Assembly (NCBI RefSeq): GCF_002939385.1
Contig: NZ_MULI01000054.1
Location: forward strand, 1 to 49,265
Source of the DNA: Streptomyces sp. MH60
GTDB taxonomy: Bacteria; Actinomycetota; Actinomycetes; Streptomycetales; Streptomycetaceae
Direction of reading: 5' to 3'
DNA: 49,265 nucleotides
Shown: piece after piece, positions 15,681-23,280 of the stretch
How positions within the stretch are numbered: the stretch's first letter is position 1
How the letters are laid out: every line of letters begins with the position of its first letter
Made by a program: the position numbers and the translations under genes
Notes under the pieces: model-generated
What the model was told of the DNA's origin: nothing
Seen by the model: only the letters and a program-made list of their open reading frames with translations
Databases searched by the model: none

Positions 15681-16385
15681 ATGACGTTGCCGTCTTGGCA
15701 GGACACCAGTGTCGGAAACCACAAGCTGGGGAGTATGGCGCGCGCCGCTCTCTGGCTGATCCAGGTCGTCGGCGAGGGTAAAAGGTTCACCGTGGCCAAG
15801 CTGCGCGAGGATTTCCCGGACGTCGCGCAGATCGACCGGCGTATGCGCGATCTGCGCGACTATGAGTGGGAGATCTTGACGGCCCGCGAAGATCCGGAAC
15901 TGCTTCCGCAGGAGCGCCGGTTCAAGAGGCGAGGTAAGGACGTGTGGGTACCGGGCCAGGCGAAAGGCCCGACTCACAAGGCGAGCATCACCAACGCCCA
16001 GCGGGCGAAGGTGATGCAGGCCGACGGGTACCTGTGTCGCACGTGTGGCATCGCGGCCGGCGAGGCGTATGAGGACGGTGTCACGCAGGCGGTGCTCAAT
16101 GTCGCTCGACGGCAGGTAACGCTGGTGGATGGCAGCGTCACCCACCAGCTGGTCACCGAGTGTCAGCGGTGCGGGCGGGGCACGGTGGACCGTGCCGTGC
16201 ACCTGGCGGACGTGCTCTCCCGGATCGAGTCGCTGGCTCCACTCGAGCGGAGCGTGCTGAGCGGCTGGGTGACGAACGACCAGCGCACATACAGCTCGCT
16301 GGAGGCGTTGTGGGGCATGTACCGGACCCTGCCGGAGGACTCCCGCAAGGCTGTGGCAGACGCTCTTGACGGTACGGACGACTGA
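15681..16385 (+). CDS. Winged-helix plus degenerate HNH-type zinc protein
   Basis: A 234-residue protein. The N-terminal about 90 residues look like a winged helix (FTVAKLREDFPDVAQIDRRM, RDLRDYEWEIL). The C-terminal part follows the HNH-endonuclease layout: AQRAKVMQADGYLCRTCG, a variable loop, then THQLVTECQRCGRGT. Both CxxC zinc pairs are kept, but where active HNH enzymes have a central D-H/H-H motif this protein has LNVARRQVTLVDG. It may thus be a zinc-stabilised DNA-binding relic or a divergent nuclease. It is the first gene of the cassette and lies 20 bp before the ParB-like gene. Start ATG 15681 has a purine-rich ribosome site. Confidence 0.7.
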   Translation: MTLPSWQDTSVGNHKLGSMARAALWLIQVVGEGKRFTVAKLREDFPDVAQIDRRMRDLRDYEWEILTAREDPELLPQERRFKRRGKDVWVPGQAKGPTHKASITNAQRAKVMQADGYLCRTCGIAAGEAYEDGVTQAVLNVARRQVTLVDGSVTHQLVTECQRCGRGTVDRAVHLADVLSRIESLAPLERSVLSGWVTNDQRTYSSLEALWGMYRTLPEDSRKAVADALDGTDD

Positions 16386-16405
16386 GACAGGACGGGATAA
16401 CGACG

Positions 16406-17824
16406 ATGCGCGAGTTTCCGGCCCCGCCGCGGGCGGCCGAGTTCAGCGAGCTGATCAGCAAGAAGGTCGAGGAGGTCAAGGCGTCTGGCAGCACCCGGGA
16501 GACGGTGACCGTCGACTGGAACGGGCAGCAGGCCCATGTCGAAGTGATCGACTTGCCGCTCAGCAGCCTCTTCTACAACCCCAGCACCCACCGGATCCGG
16601 GCTCAGCGTAGCCACGACGCCGAGCGGGACGCGGCGTTGGACAAGGACCCATGGTCCGCGGAAAGTCAGGACTACCTCGGGTTCTTGCTCAAGGCGGACC
16701 CTGAGAACACGAATGTGCGGGACAAGGACTTCGATGGCCTGAAGGACAGCCTTGACCAGTTCGGGCAGAACGACCCCGGGCTGGTCACCCGGCACGGGGT
16801 GCTGGTCAATGGCAACACCCGGGCCGCCGCGCTTCGAGAACTCGGCGCGCAGTCGATGCGCGTCGGCGTACTGCCGGCATCGTTCACGTGGGCCGACATC
16901 AACGCCGTAGAGCTGTCCTTGCAGCTTCGCAAGGACCATCGGCGTGACTACTCCTACATCAACCGCCTCATCGCCATGGAGGAGCAGGCAGCACTGGGCC
17001 GGACGCCGGAGCAGATCGCTAAGGACTTCCGGATCCAGGTGCGCACCTACCACCAGGAGCGGTGGATCCTCAGCACGATCCGGGAGCTGAACGAGCGTAG
17101 CCGCACCGGCGGCGGCAACGGGTTGCGCCTGGTGGACTGGGAGGGTGCGCAGGAGCGGCTCAAGGAGCTCCACCGGCTGTACGTGAAGCTGGAAACGGTG
17201 GACCGTGACCAGGCCGAGGTCCTGAAGGAGCTGCGCCTGGCCGCGATCCTGCTCGACTTCTCCAAGACGGACGTCCGTCACATCAACGAGGACTTCCTGA
17301 AGGCCGGGCTTGAGCAGCAGTTGCCCATGGGCGGTACGACGGCCGCGCAGCCGCAGTCGGTGTCCATTCCTGGTCTCGGCCTGGAGGTGCCTGCCGCCTC
17401 CTCCGCCGTCGCCGAGGCCCGGGCGATGAACGACGAGATCCTCCGCACCGCCGCCGTGGTGAGGAACGAAGCCTCGGACCTCGGCGACGAGCGGAAGGCC
17501 GCCGCGCAGGACGCCTGGGACAGTACGAAGAAGGCGTTCGACGAGGCGATCGAGGCGGCGGGCCGCAGCGCCCGGCTGCGCAAGCGCAAGCAGCTTGCCC
17601 CGGCCCGGCTGGCGGAAGCCTGCGCGAGCATCGACCAGTGTGTGAACGACCTGGTGCAGGCAAGGACGTCCCGCAGCCTGGACGAGGAGGCGTTCGATGA
17701 CGCTGTGGTGAAGCTGCGGGGAAGCCTGCTCAAGCTCGCGCAGCAGGCTGGTCGCGGACTGCCCCAGCCGGGCGACGGCGTGGCCTGGCTACTGGAAGCG
17801 GTCACGACGGAGGGTTCGCGGTGA
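16406..17824 (+). CDS. ParB-fold (ParB/sulfiredoxin-like) protein
   Basis: A 472-residue protein. Residues about 45-155 resemble a ParB N-terminal domain: VEVIDLPLSSLFYNPSTHR, LKDSLDQFGQNDPGLVTRHG and VLVNGNTRAAALRELGA, the last corresponding to the ParB/DndB-type G-x-R-R/DGQHR nucleotide-contact box. A helical HTH-like middle part (DYSYINRLIAMEEQAALGRT, PEQIAKDFRIQVRTYHQERW) follows, then long charged helices. It may clamp or read DNA as part of the cassette. This is not a chromosomal segregation ParB: no parA or parS is nearby, and it is coupled to the helicase (GTGA overlap). Confidence 0.82.
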   Translation: MREFPAPPRAAEFSELISKKVEEVKASGSTRETVTVDWNGQQAHVEVIDLPLSSLFYNPSTHRIRAQRSHDAERDAALDKDPWSAESQDYLGFLLKADPENTNVRDKDFDGLKDSLDQFGQNDPGLVTRHGVLVNGNTRAAALRELGAQSMRVGVLPASFTWADINAVELSLQLRKDHRRDYSYINRLIAMEEQAALGRTPEQIAKDFRIQVRTYHQERWILSTIRELNERSRTGGGNGLRLVDWEGAQERLKELHRLYVKLETVDRDQAEVLKELRLAAILLDFSKTDVRHINEDFLKAGLEQQLPMGGTTAAQPQSVSIPGLGLEVPAASSAVAEARAMNDEILRTAAVVRNEASDLGDERKAAAQDAWDSTKKAFDEAIEAAGRSARLRKRKQLAPARLAEACASIDQCVNDLVQARTSRSLDEEAFDDAVVKLRGSLLKLAQQAGRGLPQPGDGVAWLLEAVTTEGSR

Positions 17825-19638
17825 CGGATTCCGTCAGCGAGAAGTCGCTGCGTCTCGGCTTCGATGAGACTCGGACCCGGGTGGTCCTGCGAACCACGGA
17901 ATCGTTCCAGCAGGAACTCGTACAGCTGGCCGCCCGCTTTCGTACCGGCGGCCAGCTTGGCCCGCTGAGCGCCTCGGTCTCTCTCGACGAGCTGCTCGCG
18001 GACCTCGGCTTGCTCGGCACTTGGTCAGATCCCGCCGGTGTGGAGTGGGCGGACGACCTCCGCGACCTGGTATCCGGAGTGGTCCAAGATGCCCACACCG
18101 TGCAGCAGCGGCTCGCAGGGCAGCAAACGGTCGGCGAGGTCGCGTCCGATGACGTGTCCGTACTTCTCGGCGATACCTGGAAGGGCGAACTCAGCGAGTT
18201 CCAGCGCCGGGACATCGCGAAGCTCCTGTCGCTCCAGCACGGTGCCAACTTCAGTGTGCCCGGCGCCGGGAAGACACGGGTCGCGCTCGCGGTGTACGCC
18301 GCCCAGAAGGCAGCCGGCCGGGTGAGACGTCTCCTGGTCGTGTGCCCTAAGTCGGCCTACGAGTCGTGGCGTTATGAGACAGCAGCGTGTCTTATCCATC
18401 CGCTGCGCATCAATGTTCTGGACGGGTCGCTGGATCAGTGGGCTGAAGTGCTCGTGGTGAACTACGAGCGTCTTGACCGGTCACTGCCCATGCTGGCTGG
18501 ATGGCTCAAGTCGGCACCCTCCATGATTATCTTGGATGAGGCGCATCGGATGAAGCTCGGTGCCCGAGGCACGTATGGGGCGGCCTGCATGGCGCTGGGG
18601 CCGTTGGCAGCACGGCGGTTGATTCTCACCGGTACGCCGGCTCCGAACGGTTCACGAGACCTTGAGAACCTTCTGGGTTTTGTCTGGCCCGGCCACGGCC
18701 AGCGCACGGTGGTCCAGGCGGTTGCCGGAGGTGATCTCGCGCACGCCAGCACAGTGCTCCGTCCGCTGTTCACCCGCACGACGAAGCATGAACTCGGCTT
18801 GCCACCCGTGCAACTGGGGCTGCGCTTCGTTGACATGCCGCCGCTGCATGACGAGATCTACACGGCCATCGTGGGCGGCGAGCGGAACGGCGCCGCGCGC
18901 GAGGACTTGAGTTCCCTCGGGAAGACGGCGCTCCGCCTCCTCATGGCCGCCACGAGCCCTGCCCTTCTTCTGGAAGGAGGCAGCCGCTACGAACCGCTGG
19001 CGTATCAGCTGCCGCCCATGGAGATTCCCGAAGGAGGTTCGCTGTACTCGCTCATGCAGAACCTTCCCGACTACGAGCTTTCGCCCAAGTACAAGGAAGC
19101 CGTGGCGATCATCGCGGAGAACGCTGCCCAGGGCCGGAAGACGCTGGTCTGGACGACATTCGTCAGAAGTCTCACGACGCTGGAGCGCATGCTGGAGAAG
19201 TACAGCCCGGCTGTCGTTTACGGCGGTACGCCTGACCGTGAGGAGCAGATTCGCCGGTTCCGGGAGGACCCCGCGTGCATGGTGCTCATCTCGAACCCGG
19301 CCACTCTGGGGGAGGGAATCAGCCTTCACCACGTCTGCCATGACGCGGTCTACGTGGACCGCGATTTCATGGCGGGGAGGTTCCTGCAGAGTCTGGACCG
19401 GATCCACCGTCTCGGACTCGCCCCCGGCACGGAGACCCGGGTGACAGTCTTGGCGGTGCGGAACTCCGTCGACGAGGTTGTGGCAGCGAGCCTGGAACGA
19501 AAGCTGGAATTCATGGGGCGCATCCTGGACGACCCCACCGTGCAGCAGCTCGCCGATCTTGAGGAGGAGCCTTCAGTGGCGGCTGGTCTTGCGTCGAGCG
19601 ACATCGAGGCGCTGCTGAGCCACATGGGAGGTCGCTAA
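17821..19638 (+). CDS. SNF2-type DEAD/DEAH-box helicase/translocase
   Basis: A 605-residue superfamily 2 ATPase. Seen motifs: Walker A in NFSVPGAGKTRVALAVYA, Ia-like LLVVCPKSAYESW, Walker B MIILDEAHRMK, motif III LILTGTPAPNG, motif IV-like LVWTTFVRSL, V in SNPATLGEGISLHH and VI in QSLDRIHRLG. The Q/DRIHRLG ending is typical of SNF2/Rad54-like double-strand DNA translocases. About 130 residues of unique N-terminal sequence precede the motor. GTG 17821 overlaps the ParB-like stop by four bases, so the two are made together. It is likely the ATP-driven motor of the cassette. Confidence 0.92.
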   Translation: MTDSVSEKSLRLGFDETRTRVVLRTTESFQQELVQLAARFRTGGQLGPLSASVSLDELLADLGLLGTWSDPAGVEWADDLRDLVSGVVQDAHTVQQRLAGQQTVGEVASDDVSVLLGDTWKGELSEFQRRDIAKLLSLQHGANFSVPGAGKTRVALAVYAAQKAAGRVRRLLVVCPKSAYESWRYETAACLIHPLRINVLDGSLDQWAEVLVVNYERLDRSLPMLAGWLKSAPSMIILDEAHRMKLGARGTYGAACMALGPLAARRLILTGTPAPNGSRDLENLLGFVWPGHGQRTVVQAVAGGDLAHASTVLRPLFTRTTKHELGLPPVQLGLRFVDMPPLHDEIYTAIVGGERNGAAREDLSSLGKTALRLLMAATSPALLLEGGSRYEPLAYQLPPMEIPEGGSLYSLMQNLPDYELSPKYKEAVAIIAENAAQGRKTLVWTTFVRSLTTLERMLEKYSPAVVYGGTPDREEQIRRFREDPACMVLISNPATLGEGISLHHVCHDAVYVDRDFMAGRFLQSLDRIHRLGLAPGTETRVTVLAVRNSVDEVVAASLERKLEFMGRILDDPTVQQLADLEEEPSVAAGLASSDIEALLSHMGGR

Positions 19639-19681
19639 GGCGACTGCGTGCTGAGGGACCGGCGGGACTACCCTCTGCGGT

Positions 19682-20149
19682 GTGTCCCCCGAAGCCGAGT
19701 GGGAGGCCCCGGAAGGTTCCTGGGCTTCCTCAGCAGCCCGCCGCCGCAACATGCAGGCGATCCGCAGCCGTGACACGAAGCCGGAGATCCTGATCAGACG
19801 GCTCGTGCATGCCACAGGGCTGAGGTACCGGGTAGCTGCCCGTCCGCTCCCTGACCTTCGCCGGACCGCGGACATGGTCTTCCGTTCGGTGAAGGTCGCG
19901 GTGTTCATCGACGGCTGCTACTGGCATGGCTGTCCTGAGCATTACGTCCCCCCGAAGACCAACTCCGGTTACTGGTCGGAAAAGGTCGTTCGTAACGTCA
20001 ATAGGGACCGGGATACCGACGAGAGGCTGCGGGAAGCTGGCTGGCTCGTACTCCGCTTCTGGGAGCACGAGCCGTCAGACGCCTGTGCCGATAAAATCGC
20101 CGTGACGGTTTTGGCTCGGCGTCCGGGAGGAACGACCTGTGGCGACTGA
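19682..20149 (+). CDS. Vsr-type (very short patch repair-like) endonuclease
   Basis: A 155-residue PD-(D/E)XK-like nuclease. RNMQAIRSRDTKPEILIRRL is the Vsr N-terminal signature; TADMVF holds the metal-binding Asp; FIDGCYWHGCPEHY holds the conserved His/Cys zinc and catalytic cluster; ERLREAGWLVLRFWEHE ends the fold. Classical Vsr nicks at T:G mismatches arising from 5-methylcytosine deamination and sits beside dcm. Vsr-like proteins also occur as nuclease parts of restriction or defence systems. It lies 43 bp after the helicase and overlaps the convergent methyltransferase gene by 75 bp. Start GTG 19682 has no clear ribosome site; the first 20 residues are uncertain. Confidence 0.9.
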   Translation: MSPEAEWEAPEGSWASSAARRRNMQAIRSRDTKPEILIRRLVHATGLRYRVAARPLPDLRRTADMVFRSVKVAVFIDGCYWHGCPEHYVPPKTNSGYWSEKVVRNVNRDRDTDERLREAGWLVLRFWEHEPSDACADKIAVTVLARRPGGTTCGD

Positions 20150-21424
20150 AATCTCCAGTTGCTGCGGAACGTCCTCGACCGGACTCGATCCTGCTGGCTC
20201 CATCTCGTAGTCCCGGGTGAGAGCGTCGCCGTATTCAGGAAGCAGAACGGCGGCGATGGCGCGTCCTACGGCCTCGGCCACCGGGGGCGGGAAGGCATTA
20301 CCCACCTGGCGGTAACGGGCAGTCTTACGGCCTTGGAATGCCCAGTCTTCTGGGAAGCCCTGGATGGCCGCTGCCTGGGCGACGGTGAGCATAGGACCGG
20401 CAGGACGGAAGAGGTCGCGCTCCGGATCGCAGCCTTCTGGGTCGTTGGCGATACCCATCCCGTCGATTCCGAGTTCCGCCCATGCGCGCTTGGCGCGAGT
20501 GGGACCCAGGTCGGCCCCGCCGTGCTTCCTGGAGCCGCCTACGAGGGTGGGGGCGACAGTCTTCCCCGCCGCTGAGGCCCGGGTGATCTGCTTCTTCCAA
20601 GCCTCGAACACGCTTTTCCCGGTCGGCTCACCGGGACGGGGAGGCTTGCCTTCGGCATTCTTGTCCCAAAACGCCTTGCAGCGCGTAAGCATGCTCTTCT
20701 CAAGCTTTTCAAAAGCCGTGACTTCGTCGCCTTTTATCCCAGTCGGCCATCGGAAACCCGCACTTCCCGGCTTAACCGCGGAGCGGTGAATTGCCACCAG
20801 AATCGCACGCGGACGAAGCTGCGGCACTCCGAAGTGCTTCGCGTCAAGCCGCCGCCAAACTTTTCGCATCGCTACGTCTTGGGCGCTTGCTGACTGATTC
20901 TGGTTAATGTTGGGAACTAGGTAACCGAGATCGCGCAGGGTGTCAAGAATTGAGTTCCTGTACTCAATGAAAGTCTCCGGAGGTTCAAGGATCCCTCTGA
21001 CGTTCTCAATCATCACTGCTTTCGGCAGGAGAGCCGAGATGATATCAAGCGCTGCAGGAAAAAGGTCACGCTCATCGTCTGGGCCAAGCCGGTGTCCGGC
21101 CAGGGAAAAGGGCGGGCATGGCACTCCACCGGCGAGCAAGTCCAGTTCGCCTGGCTTGAGGCCGAGGTTCTTCCTGACATCGGAGCCTAGGAAATCCTTG
21201 ACGTCCATAGGCCGGATTTCGTCAGCCTTGCGCTGATCCCAGCCAGGCCATCCACCCACGTTGGCCCGCAAGGTCTCCACCGCGTGTGAGTCCCACTCAA
21301 CGAGGGCGCGGTGATCAAAACCAGCGTTGTGGAGTCCGACGGCTTGCCCCCCAGCGCCCGCGCAGATCTCGATCGAGGTCAATGGCGAGGCGAACCGCGG
21401 TCGCGTCTGGCCGCTGCGGGGCAT
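20075..21424 (-). CDS. DNA (cytosine-5-)-methyltransferase
   Basis: A 449-residue C5 methyltransferase. Motif I IEICAGAGGQAVGLHNAGF (S-adenosylmethionine binding), motif IV GGVPCPPFSLAG with the catalytic Cys in PCPP, motif VI ENVRG, motif VIII QLRPRAILVA, a target-recognition region at about 230-320, and motif X RQVGNAFPPPVAEAVGRAI are all in the normal order. The enzyme appears intact. Its recognition sequence cannot be read from the protein. ATG 21424 is preceded by CTAGGAGGAG. The upstream gap has CTCGAC (21478) pairing with GTCGAG (21504). The gene is noticeably poorer in GC at 20640-20960 than the flanks, suggesting transfer. It is convergent with the vsr gene and presumably marks host DNA for this cassette. 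Confidence 0.95.
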   Translation of the reverse strand: MPRSGQTRPRFASPLTSIEICAGAGGQAVGLHNAGFDHRALVEWDSHAVETLRANVGGWPGWDQRKADEIRPMDVKDFLGSDVRKNLGLKPGELDLLAGGVPCPPFSLAGHRLGPDDERDLFPAALDIISALLPKAVMIENVRGILEPPETFIEYRNSILDTLRDLGYLVPNINQNQSASAQDVAMRKVWRRLDAKHFGVPQLRPRAILVAIHRSAVKPGSAGFRWPTGIKGDEVTAFEKLEKSMLTRCKAFWDKNAEGKPPRPGEPTGKSVFEAWKKQITRASAAGKTVAPTLVGGSRKHGGADLGPTRAKRAWAELGIDGMGIANDPEGCDPERDLFRPAGPMLTVAQAAAIQGFPEDWAFQGRKTARYRQVGNAFPPPVAEAVGRAIAAVLLPEYGDALTRDYEMEPAGSSPVEDVPQQLEISVATGRSSRTPSQNRHGDFIGTGV

Positions 21425-21578
21425 GCCGCTCCTCCTAGGTGGTCGTTCGGGGAGAGGCGATGATCATGTCCCAGCCTCTCGACATCAAGAGTCTCGCACT
21501 TTTGTCGAGTCACTGAGGCATCACGAGTGAGGCAGGGTGAGGAAGTGCGGAGCCAGCGACTCGTTGGCCGGCCACACT

Positions 21579-22037
21579 TCAGCCCCGCGCCCCGCCCGCC
21601 AGGAACCCCGTCAGCCCGTCCAGCAGCATGTTGCTGCCCTGCTCCGCGCCGTCCCGTTCCTCTGCCGTGTCGCAGGTCTGGCGGAGGGTGATCACCGTGT
21701 TGCGGGGGCCCTGTTCCGTGAGTTCGACGGTCATCGTCGCCGGGTCCGGGCGGCCCGGGACGTCCATGCCGATGGTCAGGGCCCGGTGCTCGGCGACCTC
21801 GATGTAGGAGCCGGTCAACGGGAACTCCATGCCGTCCGGAGTGCGCATCGTGGCCTTCCAGGTGCCGCCGGGACGGACGTCCATCTCCACGGAGCCCGGG
21901 ACGGCGTAGGCCCACTGGGCGTACTGGTCGGGGGTGGTCCAGGCCTGCCAGACCTGGACCGCGGGGGCCTCCAGGGTGCGGGTCAGGGTGTAGGAGAAGC
22001 CGTCGCCGGCCGCGGTGGGCGTCTGGTCGGTGCTCAT
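21579..22037 (-). CDS. SRPBCC/AHSA1-like START-fold protein
   Basis: A 152-residue single-domain protein. It shows FSYTLTRTLEAPAVQVWQAW, TPDQYAQWAYAVPGS and VRPGGTWKATM, then GSYIEVAEHRALTIG, the classic AHSA1/activator-of-Hsp90-like SRPBCC pattern. These bind hydrophobic ligands or act as accessory factors in small regulons. Start ATG 22037 is preceded by CGAGGAGACACGACGAC. It is the second minus-strand gene after the SEC-C gene (98-bp gap). Confidence 0.92.
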   Translation of the reverse strand: MSTDQTPTAAGDGFSYTLTRTLEAPAVQVWQAWTTPDQYAQWAYAVPGSVEMDVRPGGTWKATMRTPDGMEFPLTGSYIEVAEHRALTIGMDVPGRPDPATMTVELTEQGPRNTVITLRQTCDTAEERDGAEQGSNMLLDGLTGFLAGGARG

Positions 22038-22135
22038 GTCGTCGTGTCTCCTCGGTGGGGATCGGGTCGACTCCACTGACGCGGCGCGTTCCGCGTCAGG
22101 CTCTCGCACCTGTAGACGCCCGGGGGCGCCCGATC

Positions 22136-23170
22136 TCATCGGCCCCCGGCGACGTCCTCCCCGTGGCACTCCCCGTACGTCCGGCCCGAGCCGCACCAGC
22201 ACGACGCCCCGCGCTGCGGCGGCCACGCCACCGCGAGGCCCCGGGCCGCCAGGGTCGTCGCGTACTGCGGGAGCAGGATGGGGTCGGCCGGGGACGCGCC
22301 CTCCGACGCCGCGAAGGCCTCGTAGGACGGGACCGTGCCCGGGACCACGCCCAGGTTGGCGGTGCCCGACGAGGCCAGTTCGCGCAGGGCCGCCTCTATC
22401 GACGCCAGGTGGTCGTCGTAAGAGGGGTACTCGGAGGAGAGGGAGGGGTACGCCTCGATCAGTTCCGCCAGTTCGTCGGCCGGCCAGTGGAGCATGGCGA
22501 CCGGGAAGGGGCGGGACAGGGCCTCGCGGTAGGCGCCCAGCTCGGCGCGCAGGCGGGAGATCTCCGCCTCCAGGTCCGCCGGGTTGTCCGAGCCCAGGGA
22601 CCAGACGCGCTTCGGGTCGTGCAGCTCGTCCAGGGAGATGGGCATCGAGTGCAGGGTGTCGGCCAGGGTGTCCCACTCGTCGTGGGCCAGGCCCAGCATC
22701 CTGCGGACGCGGTGGCGGCCGTAGAGGAGCGGGTGGGTCGAGTACGGGGGCTCCGGCACGTCCGTCAGGAGCAGGCGGGCGCCCTCCGTGAACGTCTCGT
22801 GCGCCGCCTCCAGCTCGTCGTGGGACTCCAGGGCCTCGGCCACGATCACCCAGGGGGCCGGGTCGCGCGGCGACGCCGCACGCACGCCGTCGATGATCGC
22901 CCTGGCCTCCGCCTCGTGGTCGTACTCCCAGAGGTTCGACGCCTTCAGGGCGCGGACCAGGGGCGGGTTGTCCAAAGGCACGGACGTCCCGGAGGACAGC
23001 AGGCGGTCGTAGAGCTTGGTCGCGGCCGGGCGGTCGCCGGACAGTTCCAGGTGGGCCGCGGCGCGCAGCAGCAGGGCCTCGGCGTCCTCCGGGTAGAGGC
23101 CGGCGGTCCGTTCCAGGCGGGCCGCCTCGGCGGCGTGGTCGACGTTTTCGGCGGGCGTGTCGGGGCGCAT
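22136..23170 (-). CDS. SEC-C motif, TPR-like protein
   Basis: A 344-residue protein. The N-terminal half is made of helical pairs resembling TPR repeats (AARLERTAGLYPEDAEALLL, RAAAHLELSGDRPAATKLYD). The C-terminus ends in a SEC-C zinc motif, GASCWCGSGRTYGECHG, like that at the end of SecA, which binds zinc and partner proteins. A specific function is unknown. ATG 23170 chosen; a GTG-rich region lies upstream. Confidence 0.85.
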   Translation of the reverse strand: MRPDTPAENVDHAAEAARLERTAGLYPEDAEALLLRAAAHLELSGDRPAATKLYDRLLSSGTSVPLDNPPLVRALKASNLWEYDHEAEARAIIDGVRAASPRDPAPWVIVAEALESHDELEAAHETFTEGARLLLTDVPEPPYSTHPLLYGRHRVRRMLGLAHDEWDTLADTLHSMPISLDELHDPKRVWSLGSDNPADLEAEISRLRAELGAYREALSRPFPVAMLHWPADELAELIEAYPSLSSEYPSYDDHLASIEAALRELASSGTANLGVVPGTVPSYEAFAASEGASPADPILLPQYATTLAARGLAVAWPPQRGASCWCGSGRTYGECHGEDVAGGR

Positions 23171-23280
23171 GGGGGACACCGTACTGCCGAGAGGTGACAA
23201 GGGTCAGCCACCCCGGGGGACGCCGTCCGGCCGGAGGCCGGGGAGCGTTGCCGGAGAGGACCCGGGTGGCGTCGGGCCGC

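Noticed and set aside
16406..17824. Plasmid or chromosomal partition ParB
   Set aside because: No ParA gene, no parS-like repeats, and the gene is coupled to a helicase rather than a partition ATPase.
15681..21424. DISARM or BREX system
   Set aside because: Key proteins (DrmB/DUF1998 and PLD nuclease; PglZ and BrxC ATPase) are absent from the window.
22015..23197. Long plus-strand frames opposite the SEC-C gene
   Set aside because: Low-complexity Arg/Pro/Gly translation and no start signals; the minus frame has the SEC-C motif.
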